Source: Terrirhizobium terrae
GTDB lineage: Bacteria > Pseudomonadota > Alphaproteobacteria > Rhizobiales > Rhizobiaceae
DNA: 64,000 bases
Direction: 5' to 3'
Assembly (NCBI RefSeq): GCF_030323265.1
Contig: NZ_CP104992.1
Coordinates: forward strand, 3,013,501 to 3,077,500
Below, one piece after another: positions 53,974 through 63,932 of this stretch. The position numbers were made by a program, and so were the translations under genes. Numbering within the stretch: position 1 is the stretch's first letter; each line of letters opens with the position of its first letter. A model generated the notes under the pieces. It was given only the letters and a program-made list of their open reading frames with translations, searched no databases and was not told the origin of the DNA.

Positions 53974-54330
53974 TCAGATCAGCGGGCAACCACGACGATT
54001 TGCAAATGTAACGCGATCCGGGCCGCGGCGGGTCATGCCTTCTACCGTAACGCTGCGCGATGTCACGCGCACGACTTCGGGGCTACGCAAGCCTTCGTCG
54101 CGAGCAGCAGCGCGTGCCTCTCCCGGGCTGCAGCCGCGACCGCGATCGTCGACCCTATCGTATTCACGGTCGCGGTCGCGGTCACGATCGCGATCACGTA
54201 TCACAGGACGGATGCCGTCAGGTCCGACCCGGAGCTCGACGTCCTGAGCGATTGCGGGTGTCATGAATGTCGCCGCTGCGACGAGAGAAAGTGCGGCAGC
54301 AGCGCCAGCCTTTGATGCAAAGCGAAACAT
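53974..54330 (-). CDS. Small exported protein with an Arg-Asp repeat
   Basis: 118-residue protein. Signal peptide FRFASKAGAAAALSLVAAAT ends TPAIA; the mature part has a repeat RDRDRDRDRDRE near residues 45-56, then RGCSPGEARAAARDEG and a C-terminal VTVEGMTRRGPDRVTFANRR with GCPL. ATG 54330 is chosen over 54447 because of the signal peptide and nearby GGAGGAG. Small rhizobial periplasmic proteins of this type are common; function unknown. Two Cys may form a disulfide. Confidence 0.7.
   Translation of the reverse strand: MFRFASKAGAAAALSLVAAATFMTPAIAQDVELRVGPDGIRPVIRDRDRDRDRDREYDRVDDRGRGCSPGEARAAARDEGLRSPEVVRVTSRSVTVEGMTRRGPDRVTFANRRGCPLI
54165..54200. repeat. Hexamer tandem repeat encoding Arg-Asp
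   Basis: Six imperfect copies of a 6-base unit (CACGGT, CGCGGT, CGCGGT, CACGAT, CGCGAT, CACGTA) lie inside the small exported protein gene. Such a repeat could change length by slippage without changing frame. Confidence 0.7.
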
Positions 54331-54492
54331 ATCTCCTCCTTCGGAGCCGATTGTTCTTGTCGGCGCCAAGCATAAGTTAACGACTACGTAACTTGCCAAA
54401 GAAGGAAAAGGTTCCGCTGCTGCGATACTTAAGAAAAGTTCGCGCAAACACCACAGTCAACGTGATTGATAGTTATATTTATTTGAAGCGGC

Positions 54493-54681
54493 TCAGCGGA
54501 AGCGCGGAGCTCGGCTGGCATTCATCAGAAGTTCCTGCTGAGTGGCGAAGGGGCCCAGGAGCTTCACGAGGCGAGTCTCCTCCTCGGCGTCTAGGCGATA
54601 GCGCTTGGCAAAGTCTGTAACGCTCCAGACTTTCTTTAGGCCCTTGTCCTCGATATCTGAAATATTCAAATGCGAAGTCAT
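54493..54681 (-). CDS. Conserved small rhizobial protein
   Basis: 62-residue cytosolic protein. The core VWSVTDFAKRYRLDAEEETR at residues 18-37 and LLGPFATQQELLMNA follow a pattern I have seen in several rhizobial hypothetical proteins. GAGGGGA is upstream of the start. It may be a small DNA-binding or adaptor protein; nothing in the sequence decides this. It is monocistronic. Confidence 0.65.
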   Translation of the reverse strand: MTSHLNISDIEDKGLKKVWSVTDFAKRYRLDAEEETRLVKLLGPFATQQELLMNASRAPRFR

Positions 54682-54772
54682 GTGAATCCCCTCACTACAT
54701 CCACGGAAGTATTATGGAGGCTTTGACTAATATTGCGCCTTTATCGTTAAAAAACCTATGCGCATTCGGCTG

Positions 54773-54922
54773 TCACTCTTCTTGGACTTTTACGCCATCC
54801 TGTCCAATGCTTATAGAAACGCCTTCCGGCTTGGTTTCCTCGCGATAGGCGTAGAAGCTGAAACCGGCGATGACGACGATGAGTGCGCCGATGATAAGAT
54901 AGAGGCTATTGGTGCGAGCCAT
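54773..54922 (-). CDS. Small single-helix membrane protein
   Basis: 49 residues: MARTNSLYLIIGALIVVIAG, then FSFYAYREETKPEGVSISIG and DGVKVQEE. One transmembrane helix at residues 7-25 and a short acidic tail. ATG 54922 is chosen; the longer frame to 55105 runs antisense-like and overlaps the next gene. Probably an inner-membrane micro-protein of unknown role, common in rhizobia. Confidence 0.6.
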   Translation of the reverse strand: MARTNSLYLIIGALIVVIAGFSFYAYREETKPEGVSISIGQDGVKVQEE

Positions 54923-54995
54923 GCGTAGTCCCACTGTTGAATTGCGGGCGGGAAACGCGTGAGAACTCAAATGGTTCCGTGTAATGCGAAACATT

Positions 54996-55286
54996 TCAAT
55001 CGTCGTTGGTAGCGTTGAGATATTGTGGCCTGATCCCTTCGTCGGGGTGGACGCCATGAAGCCTGACGCCAGCGCCTGAGGCATCCTGCTGACCCGCCGC
55101 GACAAAGATCACGCCTTTCGATTCAAATAAGCGTTTCAACCGCTCTCCTACGTTCTGATCAGGAGTGCCAGCCCCCGCTTCCGCAGAGCGGATGGCGTCT
55201 GCGCTCAGCCCGGACATTCCGGCGAGTTCGTCTACTGTCATGTCGATGAGGGCGCGTGCGGCGCGAAGCTGTGCTGTCGTAATCAT
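54996..55286 (-). CDS. XRE-type helix-turn-helix protein
   Basis: 96-residue protein with an N-terminal HTH: ITTAQLRAARALIDMTVDEL at residues 2-21 and AGMSGLSADAIRSAEAGAG next, typical of short XRE-family regulators in rhizobia. The end GVHPDEGIRPQYLNATNDD is unusual. It stands alone, with no partner toxin; the next gene belongs to the polysaccharide cluster. Targets unknown. Confidence 0.8.
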   Translation of the reverse strand: MITTAQLRAARALIDMTVDELAGMSGLSADAIRSAEAGAGTPDQNVGERLKRLFESKGVIFVAAGQQDASGAGVRLHGVHPDEGIRPQYLNATNDD

Positions 55287-55331
55287 GAGAATGATCTGGA
55301 GTGACGCCCGACGATGTCAAGCAAGCTGATA

Positions 55332-56570
55332 TCAGGCGCGCAAGCGCTGCCTTCGCATATGGCGGTGTTCGAGCGCGAAACAGCCCCACAGCACGCCCAG
55401 CAGCAGATAGAAATGGCGCCAGTGATCGGTATCGATGACGTTGCCGATCAGCGCGTGGCCGACAATCATGACCCAGGCGATCATCAGATAGGGCTGCCAG
55501 GGGCGTTCCCGCAGCAGGTAGCGGAAGCCGAGCACGATCGTCGACCATATCATGATCTGGTAGGTCACAGCCCCTAGCCAGCCGTAGGTGGTCAGCGATT
55601 TCAGCCAGATATTGTGCTCGTCCTCACCGTAGATCTTGCCGAAGGCCATCGGCCCCATGCCGAGCGGGCGTTCCAGCGCCATGAGGAAGCCTATTTTGTG
55701 GCGCTCGAAACGGCCAAGCCGCGCCCCGTCATATTCCTGCACCAGCCTCGCGCGGTTCATGAAGAGATCGGAGATCTGCGGGATCTGCAGGGCGATCGCG
55801 AGCGCAAGCACGAGAATCAGCCCTGCGACGATCGAAATCGTCAGGATCTTCAGGCGGAATGCGGTTGTCCGCTCCTTGAGCAGCATGACGATGACAAGGG
55901 CAATACCACCGAACAGCAACAGGCCCCAGGCTGCGCGCGAGAATGACAGAAAGACGCCAAGGACCAGAACGACAATGCCGCCGATCAGGAGCGGCGCCAT
56001 CATGACGCGACCGTTCAGCAGACGATAGAGCAGATAGAGAATGGGGCCGACGAGATAGGGGCCGAAGACGTTCGGATCCTGGAAGGCGCCCATGGCGCGG
56101 TCGTATCTTGTGAATACATGCGCGCCGGGAAAGGCATTCAGATAACCGAGAATGCCGAGCATGGCGGTAATCAGTGCGGCGACGACCCATGCCTTGAAGA
56201 TCAGGTCCAGGCGCTTCGGATCGTCCTCGACGATTGCGGCATAGAAGACCGAGCTCAGAGCCAAAAAAATGGAAACGGCGAAATACATCGGCGCGCCGCT
56301 CATGTCCGCCATGATGGTCATGGAGAACAGGCCGCCGATGTTGAAGACCAGTAATAGAACCAGGATTGCGCAGACGGTGCGGGAAATGCGCAAGCCCAAC
56401 AGGAACCAGATCGCGATCTGGATGACCATGATCAGCTCATAGGGGGCAGGCTCCGAAATCACGAAGCCGGACAGAAACACGCCGAACGCAATCAGCGCCG
56501 ACCCGAGGAGCCGGAGGAGGGCGGTCGTCGAGGGGCGCTGTGCCCGATCTTCAGCGGTCGTGACGGTCAA
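55332..56570 (-). CDS. O-antigen ligase/polymerase family membrane protein
   Basis: About 412 residues with 10-12 hydrophobic segments and the Wzy_C-like pattern: FQDPNVFGPYLVGPILYLLY near residue 160, LGVFLSFSRAAWGLLLFGGI near 205, and EHNIWLKSLTTYGWLGAVTY near 320. Polymerises or ligates lipid-linked glycans at the periplasmic face. TTG 56570 is chosen, as its TTGA overlaps the sugar-transferase stop; the frame is open to 56642 but in the other gene. Last gene of the minus-strand cluster. Confidence 0.82.
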   Translation of the reverse strand: MTVTTAEDRAQRPSTTALLRLLGSALIAFGVFLSGFVISEPAPYELIMVIQIAIWFLLGLRISRTVCAILVLLLVFNIGGLFSMTIMADMSGAPMYFAVSIFLALSSVFYAAIVEDDPKRLDLIFKAWVVAALITAMLGILGYLNAFPGAHVFTRYDRAMGAFQDPNVFGPYLVGPILYLLYRLLNGRVMMAPLLIGGIVVLVLGVFLSFSRAAWGLLLFGGIALVIVMLLKERTTAFRLKILTISIVAGLILVLALAIALQIPQISDLFMNRARLVQEYDGARLGRFERHKIGFLMALERPLGMGPMAFGKIYGEDEHNIWLKSLTTYGWLGAVTYQIMIWSTIVLGFRYLLRERPWQPYLMIAWVMIVGHALIGNVIDTDHWRHFYLLLGVLWGCFALEHRHMRRQRLRA

Positions 56571-58115
56571 TAGGCATTGTCCGTGTTCAACAGCCTGATC
56601 GGCGTCAGGAACAGGATCTTCAGATCGAAAAGCAGCGACCAAGTCTCGATATAGTCAAGGTCATATTGGGTACGGGCGCGGATCTTGTCGTCTGAATCGA
56701 GCTCGCCGCGCAGCCCGTTGATCTGCGCCCAGCCGGTCACGCCGGGCTTGACCCGGTGGCGGGCGAAATAGCTCTCGACCACATCGACATATTTGCGCTC
56801 GCCGGTCTGGGCGTGGACGGCATGCGGGCGAGGGCCGACGAGCGACAGCTCGCCCTTCAGGACGTTGAAGAGCTGCGGCAATTCGTCGATTGAGGACTTG
56901 CGCAGGAAACGACCGACCGGCGTGACGCGCGGATCGCCCTTGGTCACCGCCTTGACCGCCGTCTGGTCGCCCATGTTGGTATACATCGAGCGGAATTTGA
57001 GAACCTCGATGGTCTCGTTGTTGAAGCCGTGGCGTTTCTGCCGGAACAGGACAGGTCCTTCGGACGTGAACTTCACCGCCGCCGCCGCCGCCAGCATGAT
57101 CGGCCAAAGCAGCACGATGGAAATGAGCGTGAAGGCAATGTCGAAGACGCGCTTGGCGACCGAATCCCAATCGCGGATCGGCTTGTCGAAAATATCGAAC
57201 ATCGGCACGGCGCCGACATGGGAATAGGAACGCGGCCGGAAGCGAAGGCGATGGGCATGGGCAGCAAGGCGGATGTCGACCGGCAGGACCCAGAGCTTGC
57301 GCAGAAGCTGCAGAATGCGCGCCTCGGCTGTCGGGGGCAGGGCGATGATCAGCATGTCAATGCGCGCCAGTCGGGCGAATTCGACCAGTTCGGCGAATGT
57401 GCCGAGTTTCGGATAGCCGGCGACCACGGTCGGCGAACGGTCATGGCCGCGGTCGTCGAAGATGCCGCAGATCTCGGATGTCGTTGTCCGGCTGTTCTTC
57501 CAGCCGGCGGATGAACAGCTTGGCGGGCTCGCCGCCGCCGACGATGACCGCCCGTCGCTCCATAACTCCGTTGCGTGCCCAGTGGCGGATTACGAACGCT
57601 GTGAGAAGGCGCTCGGCCAGGAGGTAGGCCGCGCCAATCGCAAACCATAACAGCGCGCCGACAGTGCTGGGAGCGATGCCTTCCGACAGGCTGAGGCCGG
57701 CGAGCATAAGGCCAAATCCGACGAACCACGCCCCAAGCACACGTGCCCCGGTGCTTCTCGCGGCGCGGATCGACGGGATCTGGTAAGCGTCCACGACCTG
57801 CAGCAGAAGAACCGTCAATGCCGAGCCTGCGGCGACCACCGCAAGACGGGCGGCGAACATGCCTTCCGGATGCGGAGACAGGACGTAGCCGGCGATCAGG
57901 CCAATGATGAGCAGCGATATCAGTTCGAACAGCCGGAAGAGGCCGATCAGCATGGTCGGCGAATAGTTGCTGTCGCTGAACTGTGCCGCGATCTGCTTTG
58001 CGAGAGGGTTGAGTTCCGTCGACGACTGGACATCTTCGCCGCGCGCTCGGATTTCGGAGACCTTACGGCGCAGCGACTCGAGATCGAGATCATCGGAATT
58101 GCGTTGCTGATTCAT
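56567..58115 (-). CDS. Undecaprenyl-phosphate hexose-1-phosphate transferase (WbaP/PssY type, one-base frameshift)
   Basis: Initiating enzyme that loads the first sugar-phosphate onto the lipid carrier. After correction 515 residues: N-terminal hydrophilic region, helices near residues 60-170, CoA-binding-like middle, a fifth helix (LISIVLLWPIMLAAAAAVKF), and the bacterial sugar transferase core (VLKFRSMYTNMG, SSIDELPQLFNVLKGELSLV, GVTGWAQINGLRGEL). The frame breaks at about 57473; dropping one base gives NDIRICGIFDDRG. Orthologue of the UppE/PssY-like PHPTs by gene context. Confidence 0.8.
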
Positions 58116-58192
58116 CCATCGGCCCCTTGTTCTTCCGGTCGAGGACGGGAAGGCAATGGTATTTCCATAACAAATAGATGCTAAGGAAGCCT

Positions 58193-59345
58193 TTAGCGAG
58201 CCCCAATCACCTCGGATCGAACGAGGCTCTCGTAGAGCGCCAGCATGTCCCGCGCCATGACCGGTGCCGAGAAAACGGCCTTGAAATCAGCCGGATCAGG
58301 CATGACGCGCTCGTGCCAGTCAGGTTCGGTCGCCGCAGCGGTCATGATGCGGGCGAGATCCTTGGCGTCACCTGGAATGGCAAGCGCTTTGCTGGCTTCT
58401 CCGAGAACTTCCGGAATGCCTCCGACGCGTGAGGCGATCACCGATTTGTCGGCCGCCAGCGCCTCCAGAACGATATAGGGCATTGCTTCCGCCCGCGAGG
58501 GTACGACCACCGTGTTTGCCAGCGCGAAGGCTTTTCGGGCTTGCATGGCCGGCATCATCTTGATCCTGCGACTGAGACCGAGCTGCGAGATCATCAGGTG
58601 ATAGCGCCCTGTATCCGGACCATCGCCCACCATCAGGGCTGATAGTGGGCGGCCGATTTCCCGTTCGGTGCGGGCGAAGGCGTCGATGAAGACATCGGGA
58701 CCTTTGAGATCCCGCATCATGCCGATGTAGAGAAAATCCGCTGCCTCGGGCACGGCTTCCACCGGCATGAACTCGGCCTCTTTGATCCCGTTATAGATGA
58801 CCTGCGTGCGCTTCCTGGGCTCGCCGATTTTCGCCGAATAGGTCCGTCGCTCATAGTCGCAGACGAAGACGGTCGCGTCGGCGAAACGTTCCTGCAGTCG
58901 TTCGAGCCGCAGCACGGCCTGACCGGAGAGCGACGAACGCGAGAAGTGCAGGCTGCCCCCATGGGGGAGTAGACGCGGGCGACGCGAGACTTACCAACCC
59001 GCAACACTGAGCCGATCATCCGCACCACTGCGCCGCCCTTGGCGCCATGACCGTGCAGAATATCCGGCTGCAAACTCTTGATATGCTGGTAGCTCCGGTA
59101 GAGAGCCGCCATATCGGAGGGCGAAATCGCCCGGCGCATCGGCAGCCGCGTCAGCCCGAGGCTGAGCTGCGGCCTGATGCTGTCGAACAATGCATCCTCA
59201 TATGCGCCGCCCGTAGAGCTGTCGCAGAGAATGCCCACGTCGTGTCCGGCTGCGCGATGTTCCTCCACCAGATCCCGCACATGCCTGAAGATCCCTCCCA
59301 CCGGAGAGCGAAAGCAATGCAGGATGCGCAGGGAGCGGCCGCCAT
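58193..59345 (-). CDS. Glycosyltransferase family 4 (two one-base frameshifts)
   Basis: GT-B enzyme, 384 residues after correction. N-terminus RILHCFRSPVGGIFRHVRDL; C-terminal part FADATVFVCDYERRTYSAKI, PSRAEAMPYIVLEALAADKS and GGIPEVLGEASK with the family's EX7E-like region. One extra C in the C run at 58963-58967 gives YSPHGGSLHFSRSSLSGQAV; an extra C near 59331-59333 joins ATG 59345 to RILHCF. Adds a sugar to the lipid-linked intermediate. It begins 6 bases from the Wza-like gene stop. Confidence 0.78.
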
Positions 59346-59351
59346 CGAGTA

Positions 59352-59927
59352 TCAGAACAGGCGCTCGCGGACGTAGATCGTGTCGCCGGCAAGCACCGGC
59401 GCCGTCGTGCCGGTCCGCCCGGTGATGACGCGGCCGTTGATCTTGCGGGTTACATCGACGTCCTGCTGGTTGCCGCGGGAGGTGAAGCCGCCGGCGATCG
59501 CCACGGCGTTCTGCGCCGTCATGCCCGGCACATAGGAATACTGTCCCGGCCTGCCGACTTCGCCCATCACGAAGACGGGACGATAGCGGTCGATCTCGAT
59601 GCTGACATCGGGGTCGCGCAGGTAGCCCTGCTTCAGGCGGCTTGCGATCGAACCTTCCAGCGCCGGCAAAGTCTGGCCACGGGCGGTAACCTGACCAACG
59701 AGAGGGAACGAGATATAGCCCGCCTGATCAACCGTGTAGGTGTTGCTCAGGCCCGGCTGCTCGAACACCGTAACGCGGAGACGGTCGCCGCTGTCGAGCC
59801 TGTAGGGCTGGATGGCCGCGTCATCGAAGCCCTTAGAGGCTGGCGCGTGTGCAGCGCATCCGCTGAGCAAGGCGACAGCGGCAGCAAGGGCGAGCCCCAA
59901 GGCTCTGTTGGGTCGTGCGAAGGCCAT
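59352..59927 (-). CDS. Polysaccharide export lipoprotein (Wza/OPX type)
   Basis: 191-residue outer-membrane exporter subunit. Lipoprotein signal ALAAAVALLSGCAAHAP with the Cys at residue 24. Poly_export domain: YRLDSGDRLRVTVFEQPGLS near 42-61, YTVDQAGYISFPLVGQV, and the SLBB segment VMGEVGRPGQYSYVPGMTAQ near 119-138. A short OPX without the C-terminal barrel, typical of rhizobia. First gene of the minus cluster; its promoter region is shared with the divergent Wzc-like gene. Confidence 0.9.
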   Translation of the reverse strand: MAFARPNRALGLALAAAVALLSGCAAHAPASKGFDDAAIQPYRLDSGDRLRVTVFEQPGLSNTYTVDQAGYISFPLVGQVTARGQTLPALEGSIASRLKQGYLRDPDVSIEIDRYRPVFVMGEVGRPGQYSYVPGMTAQNAVAIAGGFTSRGNQQDVDVTRKINGRVITGRTGTTAPVLAGDTIYVRERLF

Positions 59928-60087
59928 TTTCGCTGCAGGCTCCGGCTGTTCATACCAATCGGATGCATTATCGGTCCGTTAGGGTTAATAGGCGGTAAAA
60001 ATCAGAGAGTGCTAAATCTGGACGGGCATTAACCTGAGAGTTACTACGGTCCTTTACGTTTCTCGCGATAAAGAGGCGGAGATCGTC

Positions 60088-62374
60088 ATGTCAGGCGTAA
60101 ACGGCAATCATCAGGACGTGGATATCGATCTCGGCCGCGTGATAGCAGCGGTGTGGGAGCGCAAGGGACGTGTTCTTGCCATCACCGCCTTGGCCGCAGT
60201 GGTCGCACTCGGCTCTACCAGTTTGATGAAGCCGAGCTATCGCGCAGAGACTAGACTGCTGATCGAGTCGCGCTCGCCGAACCTGAACAGCGGGGATGCG
60301 GTCGCGGCTGCAAACGATCCCGTTCTGGATTCTGCTCAACGTCACCAGCCAGGCTCAGTTGCTGCAGTCGACCGATCTCATCCGGCAGGTTGCGCGTGAT
60401 CTGAAGCTGTCGCAATACCCCGAATTCGACCCGGCCGGCCAATCGTTGTTTCCAGATATCCTGGTCATGCTCGGCCTGAAGCTCGATCCGATGGCGCTTG
60501 ATCCGGAAGACCGGGTGATCAAGGAGTTCCGTGAGAAACTGAATGTCTACGCGGTCGAGAATTCCCGCGTCATTGCCATCGAGTTCTCGTCGCATGATCC
60601 GGCGCTGGCGGCTGCGATCCCGAACAGGATGGCTGCGGTCTATCTACGGCTGCAAAGCGGTGCCAAGCTCGACAACCACTCCGAAACTGCCAAGTGGCTG
60701 GAACCGGAAATCGCCAACCTGACGCAGCGGGTCAAAGAGGCCGAGACGAAGGTCGCGGAATACCGGGCGCAAAACGGTCTTTTCCAGACAACCGAGACGA
60801 ACAGCTTCTCCACCCAGCAGCTGAACGACATCTCGACCGAACTCGCGCGTGTGCGCGGCGAACGGGCAAACGCGGAGGCGAGGGCGGAAAATGTTCGCGC
60901 TGCGCTCGCTGCCGGCAGGGATTCCGACACTCTTTCTGATGTCGTGAGTTCCCAGGTGATCCAGCGCCTCAAGGAGGCCGAGGCCAATTTGCAGGCGCAA
61001 ATTTCTGATCAGTCCGTCGTGCTCCTCGATAATCACCCTCGGCTGCGGGGGCTGAGAGCGCAGCTTGCCGGTATTCGTCAGCAGATCGACGCTGAAACGC
61101 GTAAGGTACTCGGTAGCCTCGATAGCGAGGCGGAGGTCTCGCGGCTGCGTGAGCGTCAATTAATGACGCAGCTCAACAATCTGAAGGCCGATTCTGCCCG
61201 CGCGGGCGAAGAAGAAGTCGGTCTGCGTGCACTGGAGCGCGAAGCTGCCGCCCAGCGCCAACTCCTGGAAACCTATCTCGCCCGCTATCGTGAGGCGACA
61301 TCGAGGCTCGACAGCAACGCGACGCCTGCAGATGCGCGTGTCGTGTCGCAGGCGGTCGAACCTGCCGAACCGTATTTCCCCAAGGTCATTCCCATCGTCA
61401 TCGTCGTGACGCTCGCGACCCTGATACTCAGCTGCCTCGCGATAATGATCTCCGAACTCTTCAGCGGACGGGCCCTGCGTCCCGTCCGCCGTGAAGAGAC
61501 GGATGAGGTGGAAGAAGTCGAGCTGCATAAGGTCGAACGGGTCAGTGTCGCCAAGCCGCTCGCAGCGCCGGCCGTCGTCGTCGCGGCGCAACCGCATAAG
61601 CCGGCGCCCCAGCCGGAGGCAGACCAGCTTTCTGCACCAACAACCGTTGTAGAGCCCGTGCCAGCGCAATATCTTAAGCCGCAGCCCGAAACCGTGGCGT
61701 CACAGGCCCCTGACGTAGCCAAGGAAGCGCCGATCCATGTGCCCTCGCAGGCCATCGAGACGGCAGATAATGCCGACCAGGGCTTCACCATCGCTTCGGT
61801 CGTTCACCATCTCCAGCGCTACGACGTGCCCGTTGCCACAGCTGTATCTCCGGGCGGCGACGAGGGATCTACCGCAACCGTCATGCTCGCCCGTGCAGCG
61901 GCGGAGGCCGGCAGGACCGTGGTTCTGGTGGACCTGACAGGCTCTGCCTGCCCGACGCGGCTGATGGCGGAAAGCGACAAGCTCTTGGGCATCACCGATC
62001 TTCTAAGCGGTGAGAGCGCCTTTGGTGACGCCATCCACCCGGATCGGCTTTCGGACGCTCACATCATCCCGCAAGGCGTCTCGGATCCGGTAAAGGCGAT
62101 GCGCGGCGTCGATCGCCTCACGATGATCGTCGATGCTTTGTCGGATGCCTATGATCTCGTTCTGATCGAATGCGGTCCGGCCGAGACCGGCGGGCTGTCG
62201 CGTCTCGTGCGCAATGATCGGACGGAGGTCATCCTGTCTGTGCCGGGCTTCAGCGAGAACGACATAACACGACTGGTCCTTGACTATGCGGAGGCTGGCT
62301 TTCGCAATCTTCTCGTTATGGCGGAGCAGGACGACCGGCGTCACCCGCCGTCGCGCAGTCGCACGGCCGCCTGA
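60088..62374 (+). CDS. Wzc/ExoP-like polysaccharide co-polymerase with degenerate kinase domain (one-base frameshift)
   Basis: Inner-membrane co-polymerase, about 761 residues. Wzz domain at the start (DIDLGRVIAAVWERKGRVLA), long coiled coil with VVLLDNHPRLRGLRAQLAGI, second helix (VIPIVIVVTLATLILSCLAI) near residue 440, a Pro-rich linker, and a kinase-fold end. In that end the Walker A region is SPGGDEGSTATVMLARAA, without the Lys, and the second Asp motif reads VVLVDLTGS. No C-terminal Tyr cluster exists. The frame breaks at 60330-60331; one T fewer gives DPVLDLLNVTSQAQ. Confidence 0.82.
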
Positions 62375-62398
62375 CGACGCGCAACCACCGGAAAGGCT

Positions 62399-63610
62399 CT
62401 AGTGGCGTGCTCGCCATCGCTGGAGAAGCGCGTAAAGCTGCGGATGTTTCTTGATGGCCGCCTTCAGGCGCGTTCCGGCGACGAGTAGAGGCGCCAGCAA
62501 TCGCCCTCTCACCGTCAAAGGCAGCACGATATCATGCTGTACCGTTTCCTGGCTGCACCAGTTGCGTTTGTAGAGCTGGTCGCCTATGCCGAAGTCGAAG
62601 AGCGTCGCGCCTTCCGTGATGCTCCGCTCGACTGCCAGCCAGAATAGAAGCTCTCCCGGACTTGCCTCGGCGGCGACGCTCTCGTCGATGGAGCTGAACT
62701 GGCAGAGGACATGGTCTCCCTTGCGCGACAGGCCGACGATGGCAGCGATATGCCCCTCATGCTCGCCCTTCAGGCGAATTGCCTGCATCGTAAGTGGAAC
62801 GTCGGTACTGTCTCTTGGCGCATCAAGCAGGAGATGAAGAAAGCGTCGCGTCTCCGCTGGCTGGAAGACATCGGGGAGCCCGAATGCCTGAAGGCGGGAG
62901 CCCTTCTGGACAAAGAAGCGGTCCAGGAGTTCGTGCTGTTCGGCGTTGCTGGCCGGCACGAGATGCTCGAAACCACCAAGCGCGTCTAGCTTGCGCAGCT
63001 GGCTGCGAAATTTCTTGCGTCGTGTTTTCGCGTTGAGCTGGCCGATCGTGGCTTCCATCGTCTCAAGCAAGGGCAGCTGGAAGGAGCGGTTCTGGTTCTC
63101 GACGGAGGCAAGGGCGCTCAATGGATGTGCGATGCCCTTCCATATCAGCGGCACCTGGTCCAATACGAGGAGGTCTGCCTTGCCGCGCAGAGCCTTCGCA
63201 ATGGCGCTCTTGAATTGCTGGAGTTCCTTTGGGCTCGGAGCGGCCAGCTCTCCGGCGAAGATCCCGGTGTTGATATTGTTGAAACGGCCACCCGGCAGTC
63301 GCGCCGTCTTGCCTATTTTTTCCGAGACGATTTCGAGCGGCAGCAAGAATACGGTCTGCTCTCCGATTGACCCGGTAACGATCAAAAGCGCGTGTTCATG
63401 TGCCTGCATCCAGGCACGGCACCAATCCAGTCCCTGATTGAGGGAATTCCATTCGCGCTTTTCCAGACGCCGCCAAGAGGCTTCGACTGAGGGATTGTCA
63501 TGTGCCAGAGCGATTTCGAGATCGGCAAATCTCACGGTCGGACCTTGCGTTGCGAGGCTGCCGCGCGCGTCCGACATCTTCGTCTCGTTCTGATCTGCCA
63601 GAGCGGCCAT
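62399..63610 (-). CDS. GNAT family acetyltransferase (CelD/BcsL-like)
   Basis: 403-residue protein of the GNAT-fold family (DUF482/BioF2-like) that probably acetylates the polysaccharide or its lipid intermediate. Core: NAKTRRKKFRSQLRKLDALG near residue 195-214, then HVLCQFSSIDESVAAEASPG near 305-324 and GATLFDFGIGDQLYKRNW near 340-357. ATG 63610 or 63577; the first has no strong Shine-Dalgarno. Convergent with the Wzc-like gene, so it belongs to the polysaccharide locus by position. Confidence 0.78.
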   Translation of the reverse strand: MAALADQNETKMSDARGSLATQGPTVRFADLEIALAHDNPSVEASWRRLEKREWNSLNQGLDWCRAWMQAHEHALLIVTGSIGEQTVFLLPLEIVSEKIGKTARLPGGRFNNINTGIFAGELAAPSPKELQQFKSAIAKALRGKADLLVLDQVPLIWKGIAHPLSALASVENQNRSFQLPLLETMEATIGQLNAKTRRKKFRSQLRKLDALGGFEHLVPASNAEQHELLDRFFVQKGSRLQAFGLPDVFQPAETRRFLHLLLDAPRDSTDVPLTMQAIRLKGEHEGHIAAIVGLSRKGDHVLCQFSSIDESVAAEASPGELLFWLAVERSITEGATLFDFGIGDQLYKRNWCSQETVQHDIVLPLTVRGRLLAPLLVAGTRLKAAIKKHPQLYALLQRWRARH

Positions 63611-63720
63611 GCATCACCCATATCATTAATGCTCCATGTTAGATGGCGAGCACGAAGAATGCGTTTATGGCATGGAAAACATGTTTGAAGCGCGGCCTCT
63701 GGTTAATGGCCGATGAAAGT

Positions 63721-63932
63721 CTATCGTTTCGCCCGAGGGCCGGCCATCCACTTGATGATAAGCATGGCTGGCAGGATCCATAGGAGCCCGGACAGTGCGA
63801 AATAGAGTAGATGCACCCACCAGGGGAGGTGGCGAGCGTCAGCGTGGCAATCGTCGTTGCGGCAAGCGCATAGGTGATGACGAGGACGATGATCAGGATC
63901 GTGCCGACAAAGCTTCTTAAACGCGGAACCAA
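63721..63932 (-). CDS. DUF2842 small membrane protein (one-base frameshift)
   Basis: 70-residue two-helix membrane protein after correction. First helix FVGTILIIVLVITYALAATT; second WVHLLYFALSGLLWILPAML, ending IIKWMAG. The two lie in different frames; one more C in the run at 63823-63826 gives LATSPWWVHLLYF. The start is TTG 63932 (LVPRLRSFVG) with GGAGG six bases before it, better than the longer frames to 63968 or 63984. The family is conserved in Alphaproteobacteria; function unknown. Confidence 0.7.
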
